A stretch of DNA of 64,000 bases, taken from NCBI GenBank assembly GCA_025174535.1, contig JALBUN010000045.1, forward strand, positions 3,348,001 to 3,412,000. Reading direction: 5' to 3'. Within the stretch, counting starts at the first letter, position 1; every line of letters begins with the position of its first letter. The notes beneath the pieces were generated by a model, which was not told where the DNA came from, searched no databases, and was given only the letters and a program-made list of their open reading frames with translations. Made by a program: the position numbers and the translations under genes. Positions 47,449-60,306 of the stretch are shown here, one piece after another. Source of the stretch: Cantharellus purpuraceus (lineage: Eukaryota > Basidiomycota > Agaricomycetes > Cantharellales > Hydnaceae).

Positions 47449-47863
47449 ATGTTTTCTCGAACCTTATTCATCATGACCTTGCTTGTTGGCCTCGCCACGG
47501 CTGGCCCTCTTGGTATGGCCTCCGTCCAGGTCGTTATAATAACAACCATCTTACAATAGGCTGCTTGATGTAGCTGCTGAAAAATTGAAGGGTAGGGCTG
47601 ATGTTGGTGACATTGAGGGGCGATCGCTCAGTGGGTTATACACGTCGGTTGCCTGCATCAAAACTCACGACATACCACAGCCTATAACGAACTGCTGGAA
47701 GAGGCGCACAAAAATGTCGTCAACGACATCTGACAGTCCGTTAGAATGTGGTACAAGCGTCCTCAGCGATACTTCCCTCATAAGTCAGTTTGTTTACGCT
47801 CCGAGAATTAGGTTAGGGTTAGAGGCGACGAGGAGCAGTGTCTCGCCATTAATATTTGGGTAG
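47449..47863 (+). CDS. Putative small secreted protein
   Basis: Exon 1 (47449-47529) encodes a clean signal peptide (MFSRTLFIMTLLVGLATAGP). A 61-nt intron (47530-47590; weak GTCGTT donor) would join in phase 0 to an open frame at 47591-47863, giving 117 aa with three Cys and a WKRR dibasic site after the hydrophobic leader. No family recognised. The leader plus TATA box support a real promoter and first exon; the second exon is uncertain. It lies 1.1 kb upstream of the UstYa-like gene, divergent from it. Confidence 0.35.
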
Positions 47864-50800
47864 TGAGAAGACGTGTGGAAACAAGTTGTGGTCTGGCTTT
47901 TCTTTCGAAAAATTACCGATAAACTGAGGTGCTGGACGAGTACTCGGAATCAGGTTGGTACATAATAAGTCGAATCCGGCGTCAGGGGCGGTTGGAATTG
48001 CCTCTCAACACCCCCGGATCAAATATTCGGGATGTAACACATACCGAATCCCCTTATACAGTAAGCCACCTGAGAAAGAACGGTGCGCATACGCCACGTC
48101 GATTATACGATGATAATGCATCTGTCGTCCCTACACTCTTCACGATTTAAATCGACCATTCATATACCAGCTCTCAAAGTGTAGTGGCATTGATATGATT
48201 AGAGTGAACTTGTGGAAGACCCTGCAACGGGAACTGAGGAAGTTCGAGCCTGGTGACGCCCCTCTTTCAGGTCTCAAGCCACAAGGCGTACTTACAGTAT
48301 TATTCTCAGCGCGGAGGATGGATGTCCTATTTCTGGAACTGGCTACATTAGCGGTGACTTCGGAAAAATCCGATCAAGATAAAGTTATGTTCTCGCGGCC
48401 GCGGGACTGTCACCACCTGGCAATCATACTTAGACAGGACAATTGTTCAAGCATAATGATAAAAACGATCATGTGCCATCTTCCTTAACCGTTGGGGTTG
48501 GCGTGGCTGGGGAAGTACTACAACAATTCTCCAAGGTTGGGGGCAGCGCAGTGCTTGATGCTGAGAAGCACCATCTGGACGTGCCAATCCACAATTTGTT
48601 TCGTCTGCAGCTGATACAGAATTATGTTGGTACAATTTCTGCCTTTACATAACGTATACCAACGATCGCTGCGTTTTGTGGCGAGTCCAACAATGTTACG
48701 ATACGATTACAGCCGCTGCTTCCGCTGCCAGGCGCGATGGTACAACATACTGTCATGAATAGCCTGGATAATAGACATTCGTCGCTCTTTTGCGCAGCCA
48801 TGGGCTTATTCACCGTTCCAAATTTCCGATCTTCTTCAACGACCCTAAACATGATGGCGGTGACAACTGTTGTAGCATTAAAATTGCACCAGTAATTGTA
48901 TTTTGACGGTGTGTGCCGTCAAGTCAGTACCCTAGCTAGGGTTGACCCAACGGTAGTTGTATCCTGTCGGAAGAGAGCTTTGCGTGTCTTCGTTGACATC
49001 ACCCCCTGTGACTGTTGGGTTTGACAAGCATCACAGGATGCTTTACAGTAGGACGCGGATTAATGAACGTGCATTTCCTGTAAAATGGAGAGTAAATAAG
49101 TCAGACTCAACTACTGATTTTAGCGAAGACGGCCGCACTAGTCAACTTCTGGAGCAGCGTGGCAGAAGTCAATGCAAGGTAAGGCAAATTCCGACAAATG
49201 ATCATTGCTCTTCTACATGCGGCTCAATTAGCAAGGTTTATAGCAACCTGATATTATGGTCAAACGTCACTAGATAAGTACAAAGTATACTGTAAACGAC
49301 TACTGCAGGCGCTTCTTGAGAACTTCATAGCAACATAAGATTGACAATATGTTGTCCCTCGTCGTTATGGTTGAGGAGTTTAAAGACCATGTGACAAGAT
49401 GACAGTAGATGTGTTAAGATTGTTTGAGAGCCCAGTGGTCACAGAAATTAGATAAAAGATGAAAGTGCCGGTCATCACGACTCCGGTCATAGCCTGGCGA
49501 GCATGGCTTCATTCAAACGCGCCATATACCTTTCTGTCCAAAGTCGCGTGAGAAGTCATGATCATTATCTTGTTCTTACACTGGGTTCCGAATGCCTTAG
49601 TGGTAGGTTGTTGTAGCACATGTCCTGTCAATCCTCCTGGAACAGCATGATCGTTTGGCACTAGATCTATGACGCAAACGTACGTCATGATGTGAGTGCT
49701 TCTCCTCTTCATGTTTATAAGTGGGACCTTGTTACTTGTTACCAGAAGGCGAGTTCACGATGAGGCCCAGACAACTGAGAACAATGGCAAAATCATTGAT
49801 GCAACTCTTTCTGGTGTCGGACACAGCATCAGCAGCTTGACAGTCAAGAATTCTGCATCAATGTGGTAAATTGTCATCGCTGGGGGGTGCCCCCCCCCCC
49901 CCATGTGTATTTGATGCATGTGTTGTAGGCGTCAAGGTTGGCTTGGGTCTAAGAGCTCCTGGATTCTTGTATTGAGGTAATCTTTCATGTGCCTAGTCAA
50001 AACCGTTATTGTTGCCATGGTGTATTCAGTCTGTTCTCAAACAGCCCAAGTTTCCATCTATAACTCAGACTTTGACTGGAGTAAATATTGTTCTGTAAAT
50101 TAATTGCATCATTTGGGGGGGACTAGAGGAATTGAATCGGGGGCATGAGACTACTTCATTTGTTGGGAAATCATGATCCTCACATTTCACATGAATTCTT
50201 GAGGTTCAGATCTGCTTGTGTATTAGCCAATAACACCAGGGTAAAGGCCTCATGGTTATACCGCAGAGGACTAAGAACATATCCTGGAAACCCATGAGTT
50301 AAGTATGCACAGCAATATATAAATGCATCTAAGTCACAAATTCCAGGTAGCAACCAGTCATCAGTATTCCTTTGTGGCACAATTGGAGAAGGTTCAAACC
50401 CTCTTGAACCAGAAAAACTTCTAGAGATTGAGGGAGGTGCAGTACTGAAACGTGTAGTGTAGAGAGAAATGAGCTTAGCTGTCCTCAAGGGATATCACTG
50501 ACCACAGCCCACCAAAAGTCATGTTACACAAGATTTCCCACTGGTTTATTCTTTTCCTCTGTGATAGATAATCCCAATTCCCTGTGTGAAACATTAGCAA
50601 TCATGCATGCTTTGTCTCGAGAAGTAAGGCATGATAAATGTGCAGAAGCTCCATTTTCATTTCCACCCTGCTCAGCTGAGCCACATTAGCTGTGACACAC
50701 CTCTCTACCATGGGCAAAATCATCATCTTTGGTCATCTTCTTCTTCCCTATAAACAATGCAGAAATGCCCAGGGAATCTGAGTCTAGGATGTAGTGAGTG

Positions 50801-51595
50801 ATTTAGGATATGGCTTTTGGCAATATGTCAAAGGCCTGGCCCTCACATAGCATGCCAGAGTAAGCCAGTCAGCCGCTAATGACCCTTTGAACTCCAATGC
50901 TGCAGCTGACTACCCAGACTTCCTTTTGCAGCATGTTACAGTACTGCTTCTGAACACTGTGAAAGAGTTATGGGGCAACTAAGTATAACCTCGGTGACTG
51001 GTAAGTTCACTGAGTATATGATATCAGATGTACCTAAGTATAAACCTATGAGTAATCTGAACGGAATGTGAGAATAGGCTCACCTGGTGAGTTCACTGAG
51101 GTGTTACATAAACGCGAACGTGTCTAAATAGTACGGAACAAGTCACGTGCGCCCCAGCTTACTAGGGCCGTATCCGTAACACAATGGAACACGAGCTGGG
51201 CAGTAGAACTTCATGCAAGCGAATCAGTGTTTTGCCCTAAATGAATGGCAGACGAATACCGTAATTCGATTCTCGCACTGATGGTACAAAGATCTGTCAG
51301 GAAAGCCACTGCCGTAAGTTCAAAAATAACGTCACGTGAGGTCCAAGCGCCTGCCAAATGTTTCTTATTCGCTATCGGAGCGCTCGGACCGCCTTTCATT
51401 GACAAAATTTCATGTAAACTTCCACTCACGTATGGCCATCTGATACAGCCACCTGATACATACATCCGAACGATTCCTCCTGTCTCTCACGCTGCTATGT
51501 TTGTCCGACGCACGTTCATATGTACGTTCGGGTCCGATAAACGAAAAAGACATAAAGTAATCACAAATTAGATTGATATCTATGTGACTCGCACC
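47864..51595. other. Intergenic with repeat-like, CpG-poor portion
   Basis: No gene recognised. From about 49,900 to 51,000 the sequence is strongly depleted in CG dinucleotides and has a C14-15 run near 49,890, resembling decayed transposon DNA; ORF 50,180-50,488 (minus) lies in it but matches nothing I know. The repeat shared with 36.9 kb follows at 51,075-51,180. Confidence 0.45.
51075..51180. repeat. Dispersed repeat shared with 36,851-36,952
   Basis: Second copy of the non-coding repeat, 420 bp upstream of the phospholipase C start. Same landmarks in the same order as the first copy. Confidence 0.55.
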
Positions 51596-54249
51596 ATGGA
51601 GCGTTTTCTTAAATTGTGCCTCTCGTTGGCACTGTCATCTTCTGTCTTGCAAGTTCTAGGCCAAACAGGAACTATACAAGATGTTGAACATGGTGAGTTG
51701 TCAGTTTCAACAATCGGGAAACTAATTTAAGCGTTTTCAGTGGTCATGTTCATGCAGGAAAATAGAGCCTTTGATCATGTCTGTCTGCCAGTAGTAGCAA
51801 CATCAATGACGTGCTGAACCATGTGGATAGTATTTCGGAACCATGGCAGGGGTGCGAGGTTTTGCAGACCCTAATGTCCACGTCGCATCAAATGAGAAGC
51901 CTGTCTGGTTTCAGTAAGTGCAATGTGTGCGAATGAGGACCTTTAGTCACGTTTTGAAAGGACAGTAACTCCTTCTTTGTCCAACGCAACGACAGCACTT
52001 CTACCGTTCTACATCAACGCAGCAGGCGGTAATCTAAGTGAGGCTACTCAATGCATGACTGCGGGATCAAATGGCGAGTGCGAACTCTGATTCCCATGCT
52101 AGGCTACCCCTAATATACTCGCGTACCAAAGGCTGGACTGCAAACCATAATGCGTTCGCTAACGGGGACAACAATCTTTGGGCTGTAGACAACACTCCCT
52201 TTTCCATTGGATTCTTCATGCGACAGGATATCCCTACCCACTTTGGTATCGCAGAAGGCTGGACCGTGGCCGATATGTATTCTCAAAGTGTTGTAGCAAG
52301 CACGATTCCTAACAGAGGTACGTGTAGTGGAGTTGGTCCTGAAGGCGATGACGGCGGAAATCCCTACTTATAGCGTTTTGGGGCAGCGGATCCATAAATG
52401 TCCCTGGCGGTCCTCAGACCATTGACCAAGGAGGTGTCACTGTCGACAACAACGAATCCCATGGTTGTGATTCTCCCAATGTCAGCTGCTTTCCTTTGAA
52501 GTGGAAGACAGTTCCTGAATTCCTGGAAGAGGCCAACGTTACCTGGCAAGTGGTATGAATCCTTATTTATCGTTGTACTCCTTCAAGACTGAAATCACTT
52601 CTAGTTCCAAGGTACTTCAAGCATAAATTGACTGGGGCCTATGTTCTGACATTCATTATCTAGATACTGATAATTTTGGTGATAATCCGTAAGTACTAAT
52701 GCACTATCCGCTATCTGACTTAGCCATACTGAGTAGGAAGGAATTAGATTCGCGTGGTTCGAACAATTCCAACGTGCTCCAAAAGGCAGTGCCCTGGCGC
52801 AAAAGGGTTTGTCTTTTATTGGGCTGGAATCCTTCTACAATGCAGCGGCCACCGGGACACTTCCTCAAGTCAGCTATATCATCGGCCCTGCTGAGCTTTC
52901 CGAGCATCCACCGTTCGCACCCCGAGATGGCGGATGGTTGCAGCAACAAATCGTAAATGCAGTCATCAATAGCCCCAAGTATAATTCTACTGTTCTCATG
53001 ATCTCATATGATGAAACCGGAGGATGGGGAGACCAGTACGTTCATATAATTAAGCGAAAGAATTGTTGTTAAGTTCTTCTCTTTGAAGTGTAGTCCCTAT
53101 TACATCACCGAAAGGTACTCCTGGAGAATGGGTGCCTACAGTATGTGTGTTTTAGCTCTCGTTTCCAGTCTAACATCGTCTGCTGTCTAGGACCCTTTCA
53201 ACCCCGGAGCTGAGCCTGTGTTTGCTGGCCCTGGCTTTCGACTTCCCTTTTATGTCATTAGCCCATGGACACGTGGGGGACATGTCTTCACAGCTCACAG
53301 TGATCACAGCTCTCAATTCATGTTTCTGGTATCCAGCACTTGTTTACTCGCCGTTTTGATGACTCATGCGTCGCACAGGAAAAATGGATGACCTCAAAGG
53401 GAAAAAATGTAGTCACAAATCAACTCAATTCCTGGCGGCGTCAGCACATGTCGGACCTCACACAGATGTTCGACTTTGCACATGTGAATTATTCACCATC
53501 TCTCTATTGAATTAAACACGCTGATACAATATGCCGGCAGCCTGATCTTAGCATTCCCGATCTTCCAGTACCTGACCCCCCCAAGACGAACCCCAAAGGC
53601 CAATTCGTCGGTAAGTGTCGAAGTTAGTGTTTTAGAAGCAAACGAACAATTCTACGCAGGCACTTCTGAATGTCAAGCAATGTTCCCCAATCCTGAGCCT
53701 CCGATTCCTTTTGGCGAACAGACCCGCCAGAAGTCGCTGATCATCGAGAATGGCTTCAAAGCAAGTTGTGCACTGATGTGTCTTCAGAGTGGTGCTTACC
53801 ATTGCGAGTAGAGCGTTCGGGGCGCTCTCACTGAAGGACGATTTTTGGCTTTCGAGTCCAACGGCCATGCACTTGCTTTGGATATTCACAGCACAGCGCT
53901 CACGGTCGCGCCCGCTGTGCCTTCGCACGATGTTGAAACGCAACGTTTCATCTTGCAGGCCACCGCCCCTCCTCCAGCTACAACTTTCAACATTCAGTTC
54001 GCAGGAAGTCCATCAACCGGGTTTGTGGACCCCAACCTCAAGCTGACTCCTTCAATCCAAGATGCTGCCGTCTTTAACATTACGGATCTGAGTTTCGGAA
54101 GAGGTTATACTGTGCAGCAAGTCTCGAGCGGGAAGTTTATATCCTTCTCAGAGAGCAACATGGGCGTCCAGTTGAGCGACCAGGTACAAACCTTCAATGT
54201 TTTTGCTGTGACAAAGAGTACGGATTCCGGTCAAGGGTTCTTGAACTGA
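51596..54249 (+). CDS. Secreted phospholipase C / phosphoesterase family protein
   Basis: Fifteen exons: 51596-51692, 51741-51778, 51831-51913, 51961-52073, 52132-52317, 52374-52552, 52605-52611, 52664-52688, 52748-53035, 53089-53140, 53191-53328, 53379-53483, 53541-53610, 53660-53760, 53812-54249. Total 1920 nt, 639 aa, no breaks. Residues 1-23 are a signal peptide. The phosphoesterase family (PF04185) catalytic start MQENRAFDHYFGTMAGVRGF spans 37-56; later ISYDETGGWGDHV and TAHSDHSSQFMFLEKW carry further metal/active-site residues. The C-terminal 146 residues form a predicted beta-rich domain. It would cleave phospholipid headgroups or phosphate esters outside the cell. Introns 4 (52074-52131, GCGAGT donor) and 14 (53761-53811, GCAAGT donor) are GC-AG, and exon 7 is 7 nt. 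Confidence 0.88.
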
Positions 54250-55103
54250 AAAATCCTTGACCCTTTTGAAATGTCTTCAGCCTTTATAATGGAATCTATA
54301 TATGAAATGGCCTCAGTGGGTCTGTGAGCGTTTTTAGGATGTGGCTTCAACTAATATGTCACACCTTTTGACATTCATGTCCTAAGAGTGACAGAAGGCA
54401 GAACGATGAATTTAGCTGCGCTCCAAATAAGATTTGCCAAGGTTGGATGGACTAAAGTAACATTTTCATTAGTGACAAAGCTCAAATAAAAGTCCTTCCT
54501 TTTACCACGCCACTCATCGTTTATTGCTTGTTGCTTGTTGCTTTACCAATTCCTCTGCAGGTGAAATGCCACATGGGTACCTTTTCTGGATAATCCCCGG
54601 AGCGCCACTTGCTTTTGAATTTCTCTCAAAGTACATGATCCTGTTGCCTTTCCCAATTGGGGTTCTTCAGAATTATTGGACAAGGACTACACTGATGCTG
54701 GTGAGTGGACAGGTGGCATCAGCATTTTGACTACCTTCCAATGTGCTTTGCAATGGCTGCCCATCCATCCTATAGATGGGGCATGAAAGCTTCAAATGCA
54801 AGAACCATGCTCTTGGGCTGAAATTTGAATATATTGTTCTTCTCTTCATTCTGAATAGAATGGCCAATTTTTATAAAAATTGGTGGACCAGTTCTTGAGA
54901 AAATGATGTCTGTAGTTGGCCAGAAGAGGATTGTGCTAAAGACATCCTAGAGCTCCAAAACTTTTCATCCAGCTTCACATAGTATATATAATAGTAGGAC
55001 AAGTGTCAAATGGCCATGGTCTGTCTTGGTTGTTCAGACACATGCACAGGAGGTGGCCAAGGAGGCATGTGACAGGTGTTATGCACTAGGTCTGGTGGGG
55101 GGT
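54250..55103. other. Start of CpG-poor repeat region
   Basis: 3' flank of the phospholipase gene passing into retroelement DNA. From about 54,640 CG dinucleotides nearly vanish. No coding potential. Confidence 0.5.
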
Positions 55104-55395
55104 TGGTGTATGGGAACTACCTTTTCCCTATCAAATTCTATTTATGCAGCACCAATGTGCTCTATTTCACTTTTCCGTTCCTAAATATCAGCATATACAT
55201 GGTGCTTGTACTTAGAATGGACTTATTCAAATATTCTCTATTTTCCATATTTTTTTTGGGAATATTCCATGCAGAACTCAGCCCAGAATGCTCTTATGTG
55301 CTACAGTTGTGGACCCATAGGTGCCCACAAACCTTCACACAGTCAGCACTCTGCCCTTGGACCAGGCATTTGGCCTGAATTCAAGCTCAGATGTC
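55104..55395 (+). repeat. LTR-like repeat, copy 1 (inverted copy at 62,955-63,250)
   Basis: About 290 bp are closely similar to the reverse complement of 62,955-63,250, from the GTATGGGAAC block through TTCAAGCTCAGAT. It sits upstream of gag-like sequence, so it is probably part of a Ty3/gypsy 5' LTR or leader. Exact LTR ends were not determined. Confidence 0.6.
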
Positions 55396-56001
55396 TGTTA
55401 TGACTATATTCATTAACACCCAGATCCCCATCTGATCCACTCAGATCCCTGCACACATGAAATTCATACTCCATTTGGAAACCATCACATCTCCATTTAT
55501 CTGTCTGATTGTCACTGCCGAATCTTGCCCATCCATCTCTGGTTCCGATTGATGCATCAGCATCACCATAGGAACCCAGACATCTGTCCCCATCGGACTT
55601 GGACATACTCATGTAAGGCTGTTGGCCTCAGAGACCCATCACCAGAGTAATTATTATTAGATTTCAAATATGTATTTAAGTTGCCCAACTGGGGACTTCA
55701 TTCCCTAGTTTGAATATCAAATCATGCCTAGTTCCTAAGTCCGATCCTAACTATTTAAGTTGTACTCCGTCTCTGAAATCTTGGACACTGGTATTAGTGA
55801 GGGCACAGCACATAAGTTGAAGCCAAGTCTGTTCTGACCTCCATGACACACCCCAATTCCCACTCTGACTCCAACCCAATCTCCGACCCAATCTCTGACC
55901 CCCAATTGGACCTAGTGCATAACAGTATATTTGAACTGCTGTACTCACTCCTACCAATGCCATGATCCACCGCCAATTCTGAATGCACACAAACCATTGA
56001 G

Positions 56002-57007
56002 GTGCCTGCTCCCAGCATCAACACCATCCCTGAGGTCATCGAAGAACCAATGGACCACATAGAGGCCATCAATGAAGAGGACAATACTCCACCCTCCCCA
56101 AATCTGGTGCAAGCCATCTCCCTGCTTGCCAGCAGCATCCACACCCCACAAGCTCCCAAGTCCTGGACCAGGGTCCAGGAACCCAACCCATTTGATGGCT
56201 CTGACCCATGCAAGCTCCAGCCATTCTTGGTGCAATGCCAGTTGAATTTCCGCGACCACCCTGATGCATTCACATCTGATCGGGTGAAGGTCACCTTCGC
56301 CATGTCCTATCTCAAGGGCACTGCACTGGACTACTTTGAGCCAGCGCTCATGGACGACTCCAATGACCTGATATGGTCAGAAGACTACACCAACTTCATC
56401 TCCAAACTTCAGACCAATTTCAGTCCTTACAACCCTGAGGCTGATGCTGAGAATGAACTCGATTGACTTTGGATGAAGGAAAATCACAAAATCACAAAAT
56501 ACATTGTGAGTTTCCAGCAGCTAGCCCTGAAAGTCCAATGGGGTGATGCTGCACTCCAATGCCAATTTTACATTGTTCTCCCATCCTGCATCAAGGATGA
56601 GATATCATGTGGTTAACCTTCGCAAGCTTGTTCAATCCATCAACGCCTGTTATTGGGAATGTCAATCTGAGGTCTCCCATGAAAATTTGGCTAACAACAA
56701 ATTGGACAAATCATTGGACAAGACCCCAAAGTCCAACAAGGGGTCCAATAAGAAGATTACTACCAACTCTGGCCAGAAGTCAAACACTGGTAATGCTGCC
56801 ACTTCTGGTTCCAGTCAGAACAACTCCAGCACTGGCAATAACTCCAGAGCTCGCAAGAGCACTCCAGACCTCTCCATCAAGCTGGGGAAGGATGGAAAAC
56901 TTATCCAGCAGGAACGCCAGCACCACATGGACAACAACCTCTGTCTGTTCTGTGGAAAACCTGATGATGAAACAGAAGGAGGTTCTGGAGGGTTGGTGGA
57001 CTGCTGA
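56002..57007 (+). pseudogene. Degenerate Ty3/gypsy gag
   Basis: Retrotransposon gag domain: KSWTRVQEPNPFDGSDPCKL, then LNFRDHPDAFTSDRVKVTFA and MSYLKGTALDYFEP, typical of chromoviral gags of basidiomycetes. A TGA at 56,464 interrupts the frame at a conserved Arg; homology continues after it and shifts frame near 56,600. The zinc knuckle is ruined: CLFCGKP is present but the His and last Cys are not in place. Followed at about 57,160 by an opposite-strand integrase fragment. Confidence 0.8.
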
Positions 57008-57319
57008 GTTGTGTCAGCTGCAGAAGTTCATGGCCCCCTTGGACAAGGATTTGGACATGGGGGATGAGAAAGATTGGGTGTTGGATGTGGAGAGTGATGT
57101 TGAGTTGGAGATGGAGCCTGAGGTAGACAAGGGGAAGGGAAAAAGGAAACACAATGTATAACTTAAAAAATGAAAATGATTTTGATTGTAATATTTCAGA
57201 GCAGAGAAAAAATGGGGCAGAGTGAGATTCTTTTGGAGGTTAGGTAGACTTGTAATTCCTTTTGTGACTTGTAATAAAATGATGATGTGAAATAATAGAA
57301 TTAGCGTCAGTAATGGAAC

Positions 57320-58367
57320 TTAAAGATTCATAAGAGAACCAGGTTTGTCTGTGTAAACGGAGTGAAAATTGGAGATGGATTTGGATGCATGATCGAGTTT
57401 GGATGTGGAGATCCATGAGGACTCTTCATCAGTGCCTTTGTATCCAGTCCATTTGACTAGGTACTGGAGCTTGCCCTTGTACTGACGATCAATCTTTGAG
57501 TCCAGGACCTCAGATATCTCATATTCATTATCTCCTTCGATGATGATCAGAGGAGGTGGAGGTTGGGTGCGACTGGAGATCTTGTTTGTAGTAGCAGGTT
57601 CAAGCATTGATATATGGAAGACTGGGTGAACTGCTTGGAAGTGGTCAGGGAGGCAGAGGGTGAAGGACCTGCTACCTGCATGAGCAATGACCTCATAAGG
57701 ACCTAAGTATTTCTCAGAGAGTTTCTTCAATGGATAGGTGGTCTGGAAGTGTTTGGCCTTGACAAATACTTTGTCTCCAATTTGCAGGTCCAGAGCCAGA
57801 ATGTGGCGTTGGTCCACAGAGACTTGGTATTGTTTCTGGGCATCAGAGATTGTTTCTTGGAGATGTTGGTATAGTTGGTCAAGGTCAGTTACAAATTGGT
57901 GGGCTTTGGTGGAGGCAAGTTCCTTCTCAGGGTGTACAGAGATGTTCAGATGGTAGCTAGCAAAGAATGGAGAGATGCCAGTAGTTGTGTTTGGAGTGTT
58001 GTTGTAGGCAAACTCTGTGATTGGAAGTAGGTCAGCCCAGTTGATAGTTATAATAGACTTGGAGATATTGTTCCAGGGACTGATTCATTCGTTCTGTTTG
58101 TCTGTCTCCTTATCTGGAGGTGAAATGAAGTTTCATGTCAAGAGCCTTTCCTAATGTGTGGAAGAAGGAGGACATGAACTCCAAGCCCTGATCAGATGTG
58201 ACATGTGATGGGACTCTGTGTTTAGAGAATATGTGGAAACAAACAACTTAGCTAGTGAGGCAGAGGTGATGGTGTCATGCATTGGAATGAATAGTGACTG
58301 TTTAGTGAACCTGTCAACAATCACAAGTATGGTGTCGTATCCAAGTGATGGGGGGCCACCAAGCCAA
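57320..58367 (-). pseudogene. Ty3/gypsy integrase C-terminus with chromodomain, inserted fragment
   Basis: The 57,817-57,320 frame encodes DKVFVKAKHF, LSEKYLGPYEVI, HPVFHISMLEP and a chromodomain (EISEVLDSKIDR.YKGKLQYLVKWTGY) ending in a stop, the usual end of a chromovirus pol. The upstream integrase core (58,546-57,830) is frameshifted, with YDTILVIVDRFTKQSLFIP recognisable. It is antisense to the surrounding gag-pol and separates gag from protease, so it is a rearranged or nested fragment. A second copy of the core lies at 63,265-63,975. Confidence 0.8.
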
Positions 58368-58370
58368 GGA

Positions 58371-60306
58371 TTGCAACAAGGCAGCCTCATCAGCAGCAAA
58401 GGCAAAGGGCCATGCTGCCAATGCCACAATGGACCCAAAAAAGCCTCTGTACAGGCTGAGGGCTGCATTGGTACTCCCCGTATGACAAATGAGGTCTGCC
58501 TGAATGCATCCACTCTTTCCCACTCCGACTCCCTCACCCTCCTCATCTACTCTGACTCCATTCCCGATACCGCTATCCAAGCATTAATTGACTCCAGTTC
58601 TACTCACTGTTTCCTTGATTCCTCTTTTTTCTGATTTACATAAACTCCATACATACACCATAACTCTGATATCACTCTGATTATTTGATGGCACCACTAA
58701 TGCTGTTATTTCACAAGCTATAGATCTCTCTATCCATTTTTCTGTTGGAGAAATCCAGAACCTTACATTCTATGTTACTCCACTTGACTCCAGCTGTTCT
58801 GTGGTTCTTGGACATAATTGGCTCACCTGCTACAATCTATTGATTGACTGGGCATTGGGCCATATCACATTCTGTTCTCCAGTGCAGGCTGTGTCATTCC
58901 CGATGTCACCAGCAACTATAGGTGTGAAATTATCTTCTGCCTCCATCTCCTCCACTCCGATAGATGCTCTGTATACCCCTCTGTCTATATTGATGGTGGA
59001 CACTATGGTCTTCGCCAGACTAAGCAAACTGGATGGCTCTCACATGTTCCAGGTTCACCTCTCCAATCCAATGCTCCTTGCCACCCATTCCACCCGATCA
59101 ACTCCACTGGACCTATCTATGGTTCCTAAGGAGTATCATGAGTTCGCTGACATGTTCAGCAAGTCTAAAGCCAACTCACTAGTGGAACACTGACCATATG
59201 ATCTCAAGATTGAGTTGGATGACAACTCCACCCCTCTGCTTGGCCCTATCTACTCACTATCCCAAAAAGAGCTACTGGCTCTCTGAACATTCATAGACAA
59301 GAACTTGGCCACAGGCTTTATCCACCCATCCTTACCCCCCATGGAGCTCCAGTCCTATTTGTCCACAAAAGGAATGGATCACTCCATCTATGTGTTGACT
59401 TCCATGGACTTAACAAGATCACTAAGAAAGACCAATACCCAATACCCTGCACCACAGACCTACTCGAGAGCCCTCAAAAGGCTAAGATCTATTCCAAAAT
59501 AGATCTCCAACATGCCTACCATCTAGTCTGCATCCAAGAAGGCAATGAGTGGAAAACAACTTTCCACACTTGATATGGATCTTTTGAATGGTGTGTCATG
59601 CCCTTCAGACTAACCAATGCTCTGGCCACCTTCCAGTGGTTCATGAACGATACCTTTGCCAACCTCCTCAATGTTACCATCCTCGTTTACTTGGATGACA
59701 TTTTGGTATATTTGGATAATGAAGAAGAACATCGGACACACGTCTGAGAAGTACTCCAACATCTTTGAAAACATGGCCTCTTTGCCTGCACCGACAAATG
59801 CAAATTCCACTCTGACTCAGTCAAATATCTAGGCTATATCCTCTCCCCTGCAGGACTGACAATGTCTGATGACAAAATCAAAGCCATACAGGAATGGCTG
59901 GAACCATGGAAAGTCAAAGATGTACAGTCCTTCCTGGGGTTTGCCAACTTCTACCGCCGCTTCATTTACAGCTACTCCGATATTACCGTTCCACTCACCT
60001 GACTTACTAGGAAGGGTATCCAATGGAATTTCACTGACAAATGTAGACAGAGCTTTGAGACCTTGAAAAAGGCCTTTACTTCCGCTCCAATACTGACTCA
60101 TTGGGTTCCAGACATTCCTATCCTATTAGAGACCAATGCCTCCGACTATGCACTTGCCACGATCCCCTGTCCATTATCTCTCCAGATGATGGACAAGTCC
60201 ACCTGATTGCTTTTCACTTGCGTACATTTACACCCCCTGAACTGAACTATGATGTCCATGACAAAGAGCTCCTTGCCATATATGAAGCCTTCTGGATATG
60301 GAGACA
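58371..60306 (+). pseudogene. Degenerate Ty3/gypsy protease-reverse transcriptase-RNase H
   Basis: Protease: ALIDSSSTHCFLD, with the catalytic DSG altered to DSS (58,590). Then VVLGHNWLTCYNLLIDWALGHI, the PYDLKIELDD linker, and reverse transcriptase with the YLDD catalytic box intact at 59,688-59,699, LGFANFYRRFI and the start of RNase H up to AFWIWRH. In-frame TGA codons stand at conserved Arg positions at 59,191, 59,284, 59,571, 59,745, 59,766 and 60,000, plus a one-base shift near 59,335. RNase H is cut by a solo LTR and resumes at 61,634. Confidence 0.85.
60302..60306. repeat. 5-bp target-site duplication, left (AGACA)
   Basis: AGACA here and at 61,634-61,638 flank the solo LTR. Removing one copy and the insert restores the RNase H reading WRHYLKG. 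Confidence 0.75.

Noticed and set aside
48622..48852. Minus ORF with a VCCTIAPG stretch resembling a hydrophobin
   Set aside because: The eight-Cys hydrophobin spacing is absent and no signal peptide can be joined.
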